DNA of 64,000 nucleotides from Mangrovibacterium marinum (GTDB lineage: Bacteria > Bacteroidota > Bacteroidia > Bacteroidales > Prolixibacteraceae): contig NZ_QAAD01000007.1 in the NCBI RefSeq assembly GCF_003046625.1, positions 62,001-126,000 of the forward strand. Direction: 5' to 3'. Below are positions 36,035 to 45,376 of this stretch, one piece after another. The notes beneath the pieces were generated by a model. It saw nothing but the letters and a program-made list of their open reading frames with translations, had not been told where the DNA came from and made no database searches. The position numbers and the translations under genes are program-made. Numbering within the stretch: position 1 is the first letter of the stretch; the number at the start of each line of letters is the position of its first letter.

Positions 36035-37602
36035 TTGCGTAATGGAATATAGGCTGTTTTTTCTCCTTTTTGAAATACGATATGAAGTCTGAAGTCCGGA
36101 CTTTCCTGCTTAAACTCTTCGCGGATATGGCCACCGCGGCTTTCCTTGCGCAGTAAGGCCGAGCGGGTAATCAGTTCGCAGATTTCAACAATCTGATGTG
36201 CTTTCAGAATGTTGTAGTCGAGTGTGCGACTGTCAACTTTGGCTCTGATCTCTTCGAAGCGGTTCAGGGCTTTTTCCAGCTCGTGTTCGTTGCGGACGAT
36301 GCCAACGTGCCCGGACATTAAGTCTGCAACTTCGTTTTTTATTTGAAGGTAGAATTCCTCGTATTCCACTTTGTTTGTGTATGTCTCGAGTTCGGGAATT
36401 GCAAGGCCCGAAGGGACGATGGTGGCTGCTCGTTCGCTGGCTCTTTTTCCAAAAACCAGACACTCCAGCAGGGAGTTGCTGGCCAGACGGTTGGCGCCCA
36501 TCACTCCGGTCGAGGCAACCTCGCCGCAGGCAAATAGCCCTTGGATGTTGGTTTCGCCATGCAGGCCGGTCTTTATTCCGCCAACCATATAGTGGGCCGC
36601 CGGTGCTATCGGCAGAAGATCGGATGTCATGTCGTAGCCGAAGCTTGCCAGCTTGGTGTAAATATTCGAAAAGCGTTTTTTAATTTTTTCGGGATCTAAA
36701 TGCTTCAATGACAGAAAGACGTTGGGGCTTTGGTCTTTCTTCATTTGCTGGTAAATTGAGAAAGCAACAACATCGCGTGGAGCCAGTTCGGCCAGTGGAT
36801 GTATGTCTGTCATAAAGCGATCGCCGTTTTTATTGAGCAGCCAGGCGCCTTCGCCGCGCACCGCTTCACTGATCAAAAAGGCATCTTGATTTTCGATACA
36901 CAGTGCCGAGGGGTGAAATTGAATGAACTCCATATCCTCGACTTTTGCTCCGGCATCGTAAGCCAGGGAGATGCCGTCGCCGGTAGCGGTATGGGGGTTT
37001 GTGGTTCGGCTGAAGATGCGCGAGAGGCCACCGGTAGCCAGAATGCATGCCGGAGCTTCGAAAATAACATTCTCGCCGCGCACAAAGTCGATTGCCTGAA
37101 CGCCCAGACAAATACCGTTAACAACAATTAACCGGGTGACGGCCGTGTACTCGAATATTTCGATTTTCTGTTGCTCGACAACCTGGCGCATCATGAAACA
37201 GGTGAGCTCTTTACCGGTTGCATCGCCTCCGGCGTGCAAGATCCGTCTTTTGCAGTGGCCGCCTTCCAGTCCAAGAACCAGCTCTCCGTCCTTCTTATCG
37301 AACTGCATACCCATTTGAATCAAATCGAGAATGCGCTCTTTGCCTTCGCGAACCAGGATGTCAACAGCGTCCTGCTCGCACAGGCCACGACCGGCAACCA
37401 AGGTGTCGTGTGCATGAAGATCCGGTGAGTCATCGGCTGATATGGCCCCGGCGATACCTCCTTGGGCATAGTATGAGTTACTGGTGTCGAGTTGTGATTT
37501 TGTAATCAGTGCTACCGATCCGTTTTTGGATGCATGGTAAGCTGCCGTAAGCCCTGCGAGGCCACTCCCTACGACAATAATGTCAAACGATTTCTTTTGC
37601 AT
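36031..37602 (-). CDS. nadB: L-aspartate oxidase
   Basis: A 523-residue flavoprotein: VVGSGLAGLTAAYHAS binds FAD, SYYAQGGIAGAI and the HDTLVAGRGLCEQDAV region follow, and IQFHPSAL and RGEGAWLLNKNGDRFM match the succinate dehydrogenase/fumarate reductase flavoprotein fold. It oxidises L-aspartate to iminoaspartate, the first step of de novo NAD synthesis, and can use fumarate in anaerobes. It is first in the nadB-nadC-coaX operon, with a -7 box 35 bp upstream. Confidence 0.94.
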   Translation of the reverse strand: MQKKSFDIIVVGSGLAGLTAAYHASKNGSVALITKSQLDTSNSYYAQGGIAGAISADDSPDLHAHDTLVAGRGLCEQDAVDILVREGKERILDLIQMGMQFDKKDGELVLGLEGGHCKRRILHAGGDATGKELTCFMMRQVVEQQKIEIFEYTAVTRLIVVNGICLGVQAIDFVRGENVIFEAPACILATGGLSRIFSRTTNPHTATGDGISLAYDAGAKVEDMEFIQFHPSALCIENQDAFLISEAVRGEGAWLLNKNGDRFMTDIHPLAELAPRDVVAFSIYQQMKKDQSPNVFLSLKHLDPEKIKKRFSNIYTKLASFGYDMTSDLLPIAPAAHYMVGGIKTGLHGETNIQGLFACGEVASTGVMGANRLASNSLLECLVFGKRASERAATIVPSGLAIPELETYTNKVEYEEFYLQIKNEVADLMSGHVGIVRNEHELEKALNRFEEIRAKVDSRTLDYNILKAHQIVEICELITRSALLRKESRGGHIREEFKQESPDFRLHIVFQKGEKTAYIPLRK

Positions 37603-37926
37603 GAAAACGGTTTGCTTTCAAATTTAATAACCGAAGCAAAGGTATAAAATCAAATCATACAGATGCTGATTTGCGCCGGGAAGTGGGCGAAAATGAGCAA
37701 ATGCCCTTTTTTGTATTGCTGGCCATGGCTTATTCTCTGAATTTTTAGCTGACCCACAGCTTTATGGGAAATCATTTCCACCTGGTTAAAAATGACATTC
37801 CCCCGATTTGTTGGTGTTTTTGAATGCTTGAAAAGCGAAATAGTTTCATTTTTTGAGGGAAAATAGTCATTAGATTTATTAAATTCGGAGAAAATTATCA
37901 CATCAAGTTCAACCTAAATTGTAATT
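37603..37926. other. Divergent promoter region between nadB and pfkA, 324 bp
   Basis: A minus-strand -7 box (TACCTTTG) lies at 37637-37644 for nadB. Nothing exact is visible for pfkA. A short minus-strand ORF (37650-37901) has no recognisable content. Confidence 0.5.
37637..37644 (-). promoter_or_regulatory. -7 box for nadB-nadC-coaX
   Basis: The minus strand reads TACCTTTG, matching TAnnTTTG, 35 bp before the nadB ATG. Confidence 0.45.
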
Positions 37927-38964
37927 ATGAGCTCTAAAAAAGCGAAGCGCATAGGTATTTTGACCGCCGGAGGAGATTGCCCGGGACTAAATGCGGCCAT
38001 CAGAGGAGTAGGGAAGACAGCGATTGTTAACTACGGTATGGAAGTTATTGGGTTTAATGCCGGCTATACCGGTTTGATTGAAAAAGATTACATCGAGCTC
38101 AAGGAGGCCCACCTGTCGGGGATTCTTACCCTGGGGGGAACGGTCCTTGGAACTTCGCGCGAGAAACCCTATAAATTTGTCAAAGAAGGTGATAGTGATA
38201 AGCCAGAGCTGATTAAACAGAATTACCAGGAATTGGGACTGGATGCTTTGGTGTGCATCGGTGGCAACGGAACCATGAAAACGGCTAACCGGTTGGCAAA
38301 AGAAGGCTTGAATGTTATTGGTATTCCTAAAACCATCGACAATGATGTTTGGGGGACGGACGTGACTTTTGGTTTCGATTCGGCGTTGAATATTGCAACA
38401 GAGGCTATTGATCGCTTGCATACGACGGCTAACTCGCATCAGCGGGTTATGATTATCGAAGTGATGGGACATCATGCCGGATGGATTGCGCTGTACGCCG
38501 GGATGGCCGGAGGTGGCGATATTATTTTGTTGCCCGAGCTGGAATACAACATTCGCTCGGTTTGTAAAAAAATTGAAGATCGTTATGAGAGTAACAAGCC
38601 TTATTCCATCGTAGTTGTTGCCGAGGGGATCAGTCATCCCAAAGAAACGTCGGCTGCGCGCCATTTGGCTGAGGCCATTCAGACTTACACCGGCATTGAA
38701 ACCCGGGAGACAGTATTGGGCTATATTCAGCGCGGTGGTAGTCCAACCCCAATGGATCGGATTTTGGCCACCCGCTATGGTGCATTTGCTGCCGAGAGCA
38801 TTGCCAAGGGCGATTTTGGCACCATGGTAGCTGTGATAAATAACGAATTAACAACGGTGCCGCTCGAGGAGATCAGCGATAAACTGCGCTTGGTTGAGCC
38901 CGACCACCCCTTGATTGCAAAAGCCCGGAAAATGGGCGTTTCGTTTGGCGATGAATATTTGTAA
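37927..38964 (+). CDS. pfkA: 6-phosphofructokinase
   Basis: A 345-residue phosphofructokinase: GILTAGGDCPGLNAAIRG binds nucleotide, GGNGT (112-116) the metal-phosphate site, PKTIDND (134-140) the catalytic Asp, and MGHHAGWIAL and QRGGSPTPMDR the fructose-6-phosphate site. The Gly in GGNGT is the residue associated with ATP rather than pyrophosphate use; the Lys in PKTIDND is shared with group III enzymes. Asn replaces the Asp usual in GGDGT/S. It commits carbon to glycolysis. A terminator follows 21 bp after the stop. Confidence 0.92.
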   Translation: MSSKKAKRIGILTAGGDCPGLNAAIRGVGKTAIVNYGMEVIGFNAGYTGLIEKDYIELKEAHLSGILTLGGTVLGTSREKPYKFVKEGDSDKPELIKQNYQELGLDALVCIGGNGTMKTANRLAKEGLNVIGIPKTIDNDVWGTDVTFGFDSALNIATEAIDRLHTTANSHQRVMIIEVMGHHAGWIALYAGMAGGGDIILLPELEYNIRSVCKKIEDRYESNKPYSIVVVAEGISHPKETSAARHLAEAIQTYTGIETRETVLGYIQRGGSPTPMDRILATRYGAFAAESIAKGDFGTMVAVINNELTTVPLEEISDKLRLVEPDHPLIAKARKMGVSFGDEYL

Positions 38965-38985
38965 CTATATTATTCAGAAAAGAAG

Positions 38986-39014
38986 AGCCCTGCAATATTT
39001 TTGCGGGGTTTTTT
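38986..39014 (+). terminator. Terminator of pfkA
   Basis: A CCCTGCAA / TTGCGGGG stem (one wobble) with a short AT loop followed by a T-run. It also lies at the end of the convergent TSUP gene. Confidence 0.75.
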
Positions 39015-39381
39015 ATTTCGAGAAAATCATTTTGAGGGCAAAAAACAGCAGCAAGAAGCCAAACATTTTTTTGAGAATACGATCCGGGATTTCGATCGCG
39101 AGTTTGGAGCCGATAAAAGCACCCAGCAGGAAGGTGACCGACAGTACAAGGGCGTAGCGCCAGTGTACGTTGCCGTTTTTCCAGTAATTCCAAGTGGCTA
39201 AGAAGGTAACCGGAGGCAGCATAAATGCCAGTGCCGTTCCCTGGGCGTCGTGTTGGCTGAAACCAAACAGAAAGACCAAGGCGGGAACGACAATCAGCCC
39301 TCCACCAACACCGAGTGTTCCACCTAGTAAACCTGCTGTAAGTCCGAGAATAATCAAAAAGATTAGCTGCTGTGCTGCCAT
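39013..39381 (-). CDS. TSUP (TauE/SafE) family permease, short form
   Basis: A 122-residue membrane protein with about four helices. LGLTAGLLGGTLGVGGGLIVVPAL and GTALAFMLPPVTFLATWNYWKNG are the first-repeat signature of TauE/SafE sulfite/organosulfur exporters. Typical members have two such repeats (about 250 residues), so this is a half-length form that would have to dimerise. It lies 18 bp after the response regulator gene on the same strand and is likely co-transcribed with the two-component system. Substrate unknown. Confidence 0.82.
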   Translation of the reverse strand: MAAQQLIFLIILGLTAGLLGGTLGVGGGLIVVPALVFLFGFSQHDAQGTALAFMLPPVTFLATWNYWKNGNVHWRYALVLSVTFLLGAFIGSKLAIEIPDRILKKMFGFLLLFFALKMIFSK

Positions 39382-39399
39382 TGTTGCTGTGTGTGTTGC

Positions 39400-40110
39400 T
39401 TATTGGCGTTCAATGGCTGCATTGAAACGGAAGCCGATACCATGCAGGTTGATAATTCGGATATTTTCGTCGCTGGCCAGGTATTTGCGCAGGCGTGAAA
39501 TAAAAACATCGAGGCTGCGGCCGAGGTAATAATCATCCGATCCCCACACGTTTTTGAGAATATCGGAGCGGCTCAGTACCCGATTGGGGTTTTCGCAGAA
39601 ATAGCGAAGCAGCTCTGCTTCTTTATAGGTTAGTGTTCTTTTTTTGTCGCCATGCTGCAGGCTGAGGTCGTTAAAAACGAAATTAAACTGGCCAACTTTA
39701 CAGCTCAAAAAATCACCCTCATCTTCGGCCGGACTCATCGATCGCTTCAGGAACACCTTAATGCGCATCAGCAATTCCTCCATGCTGAAAGGCTTGGTGA
39801 TGTAGTCGTCTCCTCCGATTGAAAAACCGTTGATCTTATCCTCGTTCAGCGATTTGGCGGTTAAAAACAGAATCGGTATTGTTTCATTTTCGTCTCTTAT
39901 TTTTTTTGCCAGTGAAAAGCCGTCCAGCTTGGGCATCATCACGTCCAGCAGACATAAGTCGAAGCTTTCGTCTGTAAATTTTTGAAGCGCCTGTTCGCCG
40001 TCGTCGGCCGTTGATACCACATAGCCGGCTTCCTCCAGGTTGTCCCGGATGATAAAATTCAGTGTCTTATCATCTTCAGCTAATAAAATTCTCTTACCGG
40101 TGAAATTCAT
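39400..40110 (-). CDS. OmpR-family response regulator
   Basis: A 236-residue protein. The receiver domain has acidic pocket AEDD (11-14), phospho-acceptor Asp56 in LLDVMMP, LTAKS and Lys in TKPF. The C-terminal winged helix contains YKEAELLRYFCENPNRVLSRSDIL..VWG and SRLRKYL. It resembles RprY of Bacteroides. It follows the kinase gene with a 2-bp gap, so the two form a cognate pair. DNA targets are not evident; the downstream TSUP gene may be one (inference). Confidence 0.92.
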   Translation of the reverse strand: MNFTGKRILLAEDDKTLNFIIRDNLEEAGYVVSTADDGEQALQKFTDESFDLCLLDVMMPKLDGFSLAKKIRDENETIPILFLTAKSLNEDKINGFSIGGDDYITKPFSMEELLMRIKVFLKRSMSPAEDEGDFLSCKVGQFNFVFNDLSLQHGDKKRTLTYKEAELLRYFCENPNRVLSRSDILKNVWGSDDYYLGRSLDVFISRLRKYLASDENIRIINLHGIGFRFNAAIERQ

Positions 40111-40112
40111 AA

Positions 40113-41483
40113 TTACTTAGGTATGATGATCGTAAAAATAGTACCTTTTGGCGAATTATCCCTCACCTGAATGGTCCAATGGTGGAAATGGATCATTTTC
40201 CGAACATAGTCCAAGCCCAGTCCAAAGCCTTTTACGTTGTGGATGTCGCCGGTTGGGATTCGGAAAAAACGGGAGAATATTTTCTTTTTGTATTCTTCGG
40301 GAATGCCAATGCCGTTATCGGCAAAACTTAAACGCAGCTGGTTTTTTTTGTTCTCGAGAAGGATCTGTATCCGCGGGGCATCGGTACAATATTTTATGGC
40401 GTTGTCCAGAATATTGAAAATCATGTTCGAGAAGTGGAGCGGATCAGCATTGATGGTCTGCTCCTGCGTTAAGGGTGTCAGTTCAATAAAATCGGTCGAC
40501 GTTTCCTGGCTGGCTTTAAACTCATCAATTGTTTGAGTGAGGAATGCATTGATTTCCAATTGCTGTTTATCCAGTTGAACGATCTTTTTTTCGAGGCTTG
40601 CCATCTGAAGCACTTTTTCGACCTGTAAACTTAGTCGTTGTGTTTGGTCGCTCACAATTCGGGCATAGTCGTTTAGTCGCTTGGGGTGATTGATAATTTT
40701 CGGATCCTCCAGTACTTTTGCCGATAGCCGGATGGCCGATATTGGTGTTTTAAACTCGTGAGTCAGGTTGTTGATAAAGTTTTTTTGAATCTCGCTAAGG
40801 CGCCGTTGGCGGAAAATGACGTACAAGGTGTAGCCAAAGAACAACAACACGATAAATAGAAATCCGTTGACCATATACCAGGCCTTCACCTGGCTCGAAT
40901 AATACTTGCTGCGGTTGGGAAAGTAAACGCCAAAATAATAGGTGTATTTGTCGCAGGTGGGGAGCGCAGTTTGGGATGCTTTATTGGGGGTTAAGGCGTA
41001 ATGATTTTCGAAAATCTGCTCGTCGGTAAGCTCGTCGGGTACAGAATCGCCGCGGAGGTAGGTTGACCGCACAATGCTGTCCCGTTCGCTCGAGTAAGAA
41101 ATGGTATGGACCATCTGGCGGGTGTTACAGTCGTAAATGGCATATTCGAAGTCCAAGTCAATATTGAAGCGCTTAAACTCGACTAAAAGCAGATGTTCGA
41201 GCAATCCCGGGTTAATGATATCGTTGACGTTGACAACATAGTAGTTGTTCGAAATTTGATCGACGGAATTATAGGGGTCGTAGTTGCTTTTGTAGCCCTG
41301 GGTCTTTGAGTTGTATTCGACCAGATTTTGAGCCACATTTTTCAATGCCTGGCTGGTTGATTCGTGAAACCGGCGTTCACTGAAGTCGACGGTGTTCTTC
41401 AGAAAAAAGAATTGGATAATCAAAATTCCCAACACCGACAAGGTGGCTAACACAACAATTACCCGTATTGTATTTCGTCCCAT
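40113..41483 (-). CDS. Sensor histidine kinase
   Basis: A 456-residue membrane kinase. Helix 1 spans about 5-27, a ~175-residue periplasmic sensor domain follows, and helix 2 lies near 205-224. The dimerisation box NNLTHEFKTPISAIR has phospho-acceptor His242. The ATPase has N box MIFNILDNAIKYC, G1 ADNGIGIPEEY, F box FSRFFRIPTG and G2 GFGLGLDYV. The sensor domain matches no family I recognise. Layout and pairing resemble RprX/RprY of Bacteroides. It is first gene of a kinase-regulator-TSUP operon. Confidence 0.9.
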   Translation of the reverse strand: MGRNTIRVIVVLATLSVLGILIIQFFFLKNTVDFSERRFHESTSQALKNVAQNLVEYNSKTQGYKSNYDPYNSVDQISNNYYVVNVNDIINPGLLEHLLLVEFKRFNIDLDFEYAIYDCNTRQMVHTISYSSERDSIVRSTYLRGDSVPDELTDEQIFENHYALTPNKASQTALPTCDKYTYYFGVYFPNRSKYYSSQVKAWYMVNGFLFIVLLFFGYTLYVIFRQRRLSEIQKNFINNLTHEFKTPISAIRLSAKVLEDPKIINHPKRLNDYARIVSDQTQRLSLQVEKVLQMASLEKKIVQLDKQQLEINAFLTQTIDEFKASQETSTDFIELTPLTQEQTINADPLHFSNMIFNILDNAIKYCTDAPRIQILLENKKNQLRLSFADNGIGIPEEYKKKIFSRFFRIPTGDIHNVKGFGLGLDYVRKMIHFHHWTIQVRDNSPKGTIFTIIIPK

Positions 41484-41816
41484 TTGCGCCTTTATTCTGT
41501 TGAATGTTAAGTGAATAGTTTATTAGATCCCCGTGATCGCCCGGTCTTTCGCGTTTTATGTGTTTGGTGCGTGGTTTGCCAAAACACGCTAATTTAAAGC
41601 ATTACAAAGCTCTGATAGTCTGAAATCTGAAAATCTAACGATCTATTGTTAAGCGAAGCTATATTAATTTCCAATAGCGTCAAGAGTTGTTAACAAGTCG
41701 TTAACAAATGTTTGACGCAATTAACAACGAAACAGACTAAGCTTTCTTAGCTTTGTGTAACTACCAATATAAATAATACAACAATATTTAACGACCTATC
41801 ATATTCACAAAATGAA
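41484..41816. other. Divergent intergenic region, 333 bp
   Basis: It separates the histidine kinase gene from the DUF1573 gene. A -7 box for the latter (TAGCTTTG) lies at 41748-41755, overlapping a CTAAG-CTTT-CTTAG dyad. Direct TTAACAA motifs occur between 41688 and 41726. Confidence 0.5.
41748..41755 (+). promoter_or_regulatory. -7 box for DUF1573 gene
   Basis: TAGCTTTG matches TAnnTTTG, giving a leader of about 60 nt. The box overlaps a 5-bp-arm dyad (CTAAG/CTTAG, 41737-41750). Confidence 0.45.
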
Positions 41817-42914
41817 ATGCCTATGAAAGCGAGATTTTTACTTACCGTTTTAACCTTATTGCTATTCATTATTGGGGTTAAAGCTCAAACATCGCAAGCC
41901 AAGATTGTTTTTGAAACAACAGAGCATGATTTCGGAACCTTTAAAGAAGCGGAAGGACCGCAGTCTTACAATTTTGCCTTTGTGAATCAGGGGGCAACAC
42001 CTCTGATATTGAATAACGTACAGGCGTCCTGTGGTTGTACAACGCCGGAGTGGACCAAAAAGCCAATTGCTCCAGGAGAGAAGGGCTTTATTAAGGTGAG
42101 TTATAATCCGGCCAATCGTCCCGGACCGTTCAACAAGTCGATAACGGTAAGCAGCAATGGCGAAGTTCCCCGTACAGTTTTGCGAATCAAGGGAACAGTG
42201 CAGCAGCGCGAGAAAACAATTGCCGAATTGTATCCTCGTCAGATTGGGGCGGTGCGAGCCAAGACCAACCACATCGCCTTTGTGAAAATTAAAGAGAATG
42301 AGGTGAAGACCGATAGCCTGGAGATTGTGAATGATTCCGATCAGCCGGTATCGCTCGATTTTAAAACACCTCCCGAGAACCTGACGGTGAAAGTGGTTCC
42401 ATCAACATTGAAACCCAAAGAAAAGGGACAGGTTATTGTTACCTACGATGCTTCTAAAATTAATTCCTATGGTTTTGTGATGCACCGTATTTACCTGAAT
42501 GTGGATGGCAAAGCGGATTACCGCAACTCGATCGGTGTTTCGGCAACCATCGAAGAGGACTTTTCGGCCCTATCACCACAGGAATTGGCTAATGCTCCGG
42601 TGGCAACCTTCAGCGAAGAAACCCACGAGTTTGGCGATATCAACGAGGGCGATAAGGTAGAATGTGTGTTTACGCTGAAAAATGCCGGTAAGCGTGATTT
42701 AATTATTCGCAATGTAAAAACATCCTGTGGGTGTACGGCTGTTACCCCCGAGAAAAAAGTGGTTGCCGCAAACGAGTCGGTACCCTTGAAAGTGGTTTTC
42801 AACTCGAGAGGTAAGCGGGGACGCCAGAATAAGGCCATTACCGTTATTACGAACGATCCTAAAAATCCGACAACAATTTTGCGTATTTCAACAAACGTGA
42901 AAACCGCCGGATAA
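41817..42914 (+). CDS. DUF1573 (ASPM-SPD-2-Hydin-like) exported protein
   Basis: A 365-residue protein with a signal peptide (ARFLLTVLTLLLFIIGVKAQ) and two DUF1573 beta-sandwich domains. The first starts FETTEHDFGTFKEAEG and contains VQASCGCTTPEW; the second starts FSEETHEFGDINEGD and contains VKTSCGCTAVTP. The repeated SCGCT motif and Ig-like strands are hallmarks. A middle segment (~130-250) holds a third, divergent Ig-like domain. Function unknown; probably periplasmic. Two ATGs (41817 and 41823) are usable. A terminator follows the gene. Confidence 0.85.
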   Translation: MPMKARFLLTVLTLLLFIIGVKAQTSQAKIVFETTEHDFGTFKEAEGPQSYNFAFVNQGATPLILNNVQASCGCTTPEWTKKPIAPGEKGFIKVSYNPANRPGPFNKSITVSSNGEVPRTVLRIKGTVQQREKTIAELYPRQIGAVRAKTNHIAFVKIKENEVKTDSLEIVNDSDQPVSLDFKTPPENLTVKVVPSTLKPKEKGQVIVTYDASKINSYGFVMHRIYLNVDGKADYRNSIGVSATIEEDFSALSPQELANAPVATFSEETHEFGDINEGDKVECVFTLKNAGKRDLIIRNVKTSCGCTAVTPEKKVVAANESVPLKVVFNSRGKRGRQNKAITVITNDPKNPTTILRISTNVKTAG

Positions 42915-42938
42915 TAAGATATTTTTTCATTTTTTCAG

Positions 42939-42972
42939 AGCCGCTCCTGATTATTCGGAGTGGCTTTTTTTT
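42939..42972 (+). terminator. Terminator of DUF1573 gene
   Basis: AGCCGCTCC / GGAGTGGCT stem (one G-T pair) with a 9-nt loop, followed by eight or more T. Confidence 0.88.
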
Positions 42973-43013
42973 ATTCGATACCGAAGTTTTATCTTCGTAA
43001 AAATTTCGAGCTA

Positions 43014-44144
43014 ATGATTGCAGATAAAGAACATCATCATATTGAAAACGATGACCACTACAAAGGGCTGACTGTTAACGACGGGGTGGAACAGCCTGAT
43101 TCTTTTAATGAAAATTCAATTCAACGTTTCCTGAAAAATAAACGCAAACAGCCGCTTACGGTTGATCAATACGTCGACGGCATCCTTCAGGGAAACCGGA
43201 CTATTTTGAGCAAGGCCGTAACGCTTGTCGAAAGCAATAAGCCGGAACATCAACAAATTGCCCAGGAAATCATTCTGAAATGCCTTCCGCATAGTGGGCG
43301 GTCAATTCGGATCGGTATTACCGGTGTCCCCGGGGTTGGGAAGAGTACGTTCATCGAATCGACCGGTAAATATATCACATCCCTGGGGCATAAGCTGGCG
43401 GTGCTGGCCATCGACCCGAGTAGTGAACGTTCAAAAGGAAGTATTTTGGGCGACAAAACCCGGATGGAAGAGCTGTCGATCGATCCGAATGCCTACATTC
43501 GTCCTTCGCCCTCAGCCGGGTCGCTGGGGGGCGTAGCACGTAAAACCCGCGAGACAATTATTCTGTGCGAGGCAGCCGGTTTCGATGTTATTTTTATTGA
43601 AACTGTTGGCGTTGGGCAAAGTGAAACCGTGGTGCACTCCATGGTCGATTTCTTTTTGCTGTTGATGCTGTCGGGTGCGGGCGACGAGTTACAGGGCATC
43701 AAGCGTGGTATAATGGAAATGGCCGATGCCATCACCATTAATAAAGCCGATGGCGATAATGTTGACCGCGCCGAGATGGCACGCGTTCAATACATGAATG
43801 CCTTGCAGCTTTTTCCACCAACCGATTCGGGCTGGAAGCCCAAGGTGCTGACTTGCTCGGCTTTCCGGAAAATCGGACTCGATAAGATTTGGCAAACCAT
43901 TAACGACTACATGAGTCACGTCAACGAGAATCAGTACTTTCAGCATAAGCGAAACGAGCAGTCCAAGTTTTGGATGTACGAAACGATCAACGATCAGCTA
44001 AAATCAAATTTTTATCAGAATCCGCAGATTAAAAAGCTGCTTGCTACGTTTGAAGAACAAGTGTTGAATGAAGAATTAAGTTCCTTCGTTGCTGCAAAAG
44101 ATTTATTAGAAACATATTATCAAAATCAAAAAGAACAAGAATGA
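43014..44144 (+). CDS. meaB: Methylmalonyl-CoA mutase-associated GTPase MeaB
   Basis: A 376-residue G3E-family P-loop GTPase: RIGITGVPGVGKSTFIES is Walker A, LAIDPSSERSKGSILGDKTRM the switch region, ETVGVGQSETVVHSMVDFFLLL switch II, and INKADGDN the NKxD base-recognition motif. A C-terminal dimerisation extension follows. MeaB protects and reloads adenosylcobalamin in methylmalonyl-CoA mutase. The mutase is not in the window. I chose the ATG at 43014; the longer ORF start lies within the preceding terminator. It overlaps the following lipoprotein gene by 4 bp. Confidence 0.93.
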   Translation: MIADKEHHHIENDDHYKGLTVNDGVEQPDSFNENSIQRFLKNKRKQPLTVDQYVDGILQGNRTILSKAVTLVESNKPEHQQIAQEIILKCLPHSGRSIRIGITGVPGVGKSTFIESTGKYITSLGHKLAVLAIDPSSERSKGSILGDKTRMEELSIDPNAYIRPSPSAGSLGGVARKTRETIILCEAAGFDVIFIETVGVGQSETVVHSMVDFFLLLMLSGAGDELQGIKRGIMEMADAITINKADGDNVDRAEMARVQYMNALQLFPPTDSGWKPKVLTCSAFRKIGLDKIWQTINDYMSHVNENQYFQHKRNEQSKFWMYETINDQLKSNFYQNPQIKKLLATFEEQVLNEELSSFVAAKDLLETYYQNQKEQE

Positions 44145-45238
44145 AAAAATTATTCCCCATTTTCCTGCTTTTGGTGGTGATGGCCGCTTGCCAGAGCAAT
44201 TCATCAAAATACACCATTAGCGGTACTGTTGCCGGGCTCGATTCGGGTGTTGTATACCTGGTGAAAGTAGAGGCTAACAAACCCGTTGTTGTCGATACCT
44301 CGAAAATCGAAAACAGCACTTTCCATTTCGAAGGAACTGCCGGCAGCCCCGAATTAACCTATCTGCGCCTGAATGCACGCGATTATTTTGCGCAGTTTTT
44401 CCTCGAAAATGCAGCCATCAATGTTGAAAGCTACAAGGATAGTTTGCGCGCCACGAAGGTTAGTGGTTCGCCTACCACCGATATTTTTAACAGTTATGTG
44501 GAAGAAGTGTCGCGGCTGAACCAAAAAATGGGTGAATACCGCGGGCAATATCAGCAGGCTGCGGCCACCGGAAATCAGGAAGAAATGGAGCGGGTGAAAA
44601 TCGACATTGAAGCCGCAGCCGACAATATGGAAGTTTACGCCAAGAATTTTGTTCGTGAAAACAGCAGCTCAATTGTTGCGCCGTTTATCACACTTACGCA
44701 ATTGGCCAATAACCTGGAATACGACGAGATGAAGGAGTTGGTTGATGGCTTTGCTCCCGAGCTGGAAACATCGGAGTTTGTTGTGCAGTTGAAAAAGATG
44801 CTCGAGAGCCAGGCGAAAACAGCCGTTGGTGTTGAAGCTCCCGATTTCACTATGAACGATCCGGAGGGCACTCCGTTCACCCTTTCATCATTGCGGGGTA
44901 AATATGTGTTGCTCGATTTCTGGGCTTCGTGGTGCGGACCATGTCGTCAGGAAAATCCCAATGTGGTTGCGGCCTACCAAAAATACAAGGACAAAGGATT
45001 CGATATTCTTGGTGTGTCATTGGACCGCGATAAGGATGCCTGGCTGAAAGCAATTGACGACGACCACTTGAACTGGCATCATGTTTCCGATTTGAAATAC
45101 TGGCAAAATGAGGTGGCCCGCCTTTATGGTGTGAATGCCATTCCACACTCTGTTTTGCTGGATCCCGAAGGTAAAATTGTTGCAAAAAACCTGCGTGGCG
45201 ACGCATTGGATGAGAAATTGGCAGAGTTGCTAAATTAG
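44141..45238 (+). CDS. TlpA-like thioredoxin-fold lipoprotein with DUF4369
   Basis: A 365-residue lipoprotein (LLLVVMAAC, Cys17). The N-terminal ~100 residues match DUF4369 (YTISGTVAGLDSGVVYLVKV..VVDTSKIENSTFHFEG), a helical linker follows, and the C-terminal domain is a TlpA/ResA thioredoxin fold with WCGPC (264-268) and cis-Pro in AIPHSVLLDPEG. Such proteins reduce or rearrange disulfides in exported proteins. It is coupled to meaB by an ATGA overlap, although no functional link is obvious. Confidence 0.88.
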   Translation: MKKLFPIFLLLVVMAACQSNSSKYTISGTVAGLDSGVVYLVKVEANKPVVVDTSKIENSTFHFEGTAGSPELTYLRLNARDYFAQFFLENAAINVESYKDSLRATKVSGSPTTDIFNSYVEEVSRLNQKMGEYRGQYQQAAATGNQEEMERVKIDIEAAADNMEVYAKNFVRENSSSIVAPFITLTQLANNLEYDEMKELVDGFAPELETSEFVVQLKKMLESQAKTAVGVEAPDFTMNDPEGTPFTLSSLRGKYVLLDFWASWCGPCRQENPNVVAAYQKYKDKGFDILGVSLDRDKDAWLKAIDDDHLNWHHVSDLKYWQNEVARLYGVNAIPHSVLLDPEGKIVAKNLRGDALDEKLAELLN

Positions 45239-45245
45239 TTATAGG

Positions 45246-45270
45246 AGCCGGTTTTAAACCGGCTTTTTTA
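45246..45270 (+). terminator. Terminator after TlpA-like gene
   Basis: AGCCGGT / ACCGGCT stem with a 5-nt loop and a following T-run. Confidence 0.88.
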
Positions 45271-45376
45271 TTCGCGGGCAAGGAGAAGCCTGCTCGGGTG
45301 GGAATCGAAAATTTTCACAACATTTTATGAACTTAGATGTTTTCATTACAGTCGAAAAAATAACGAAACAACGATT

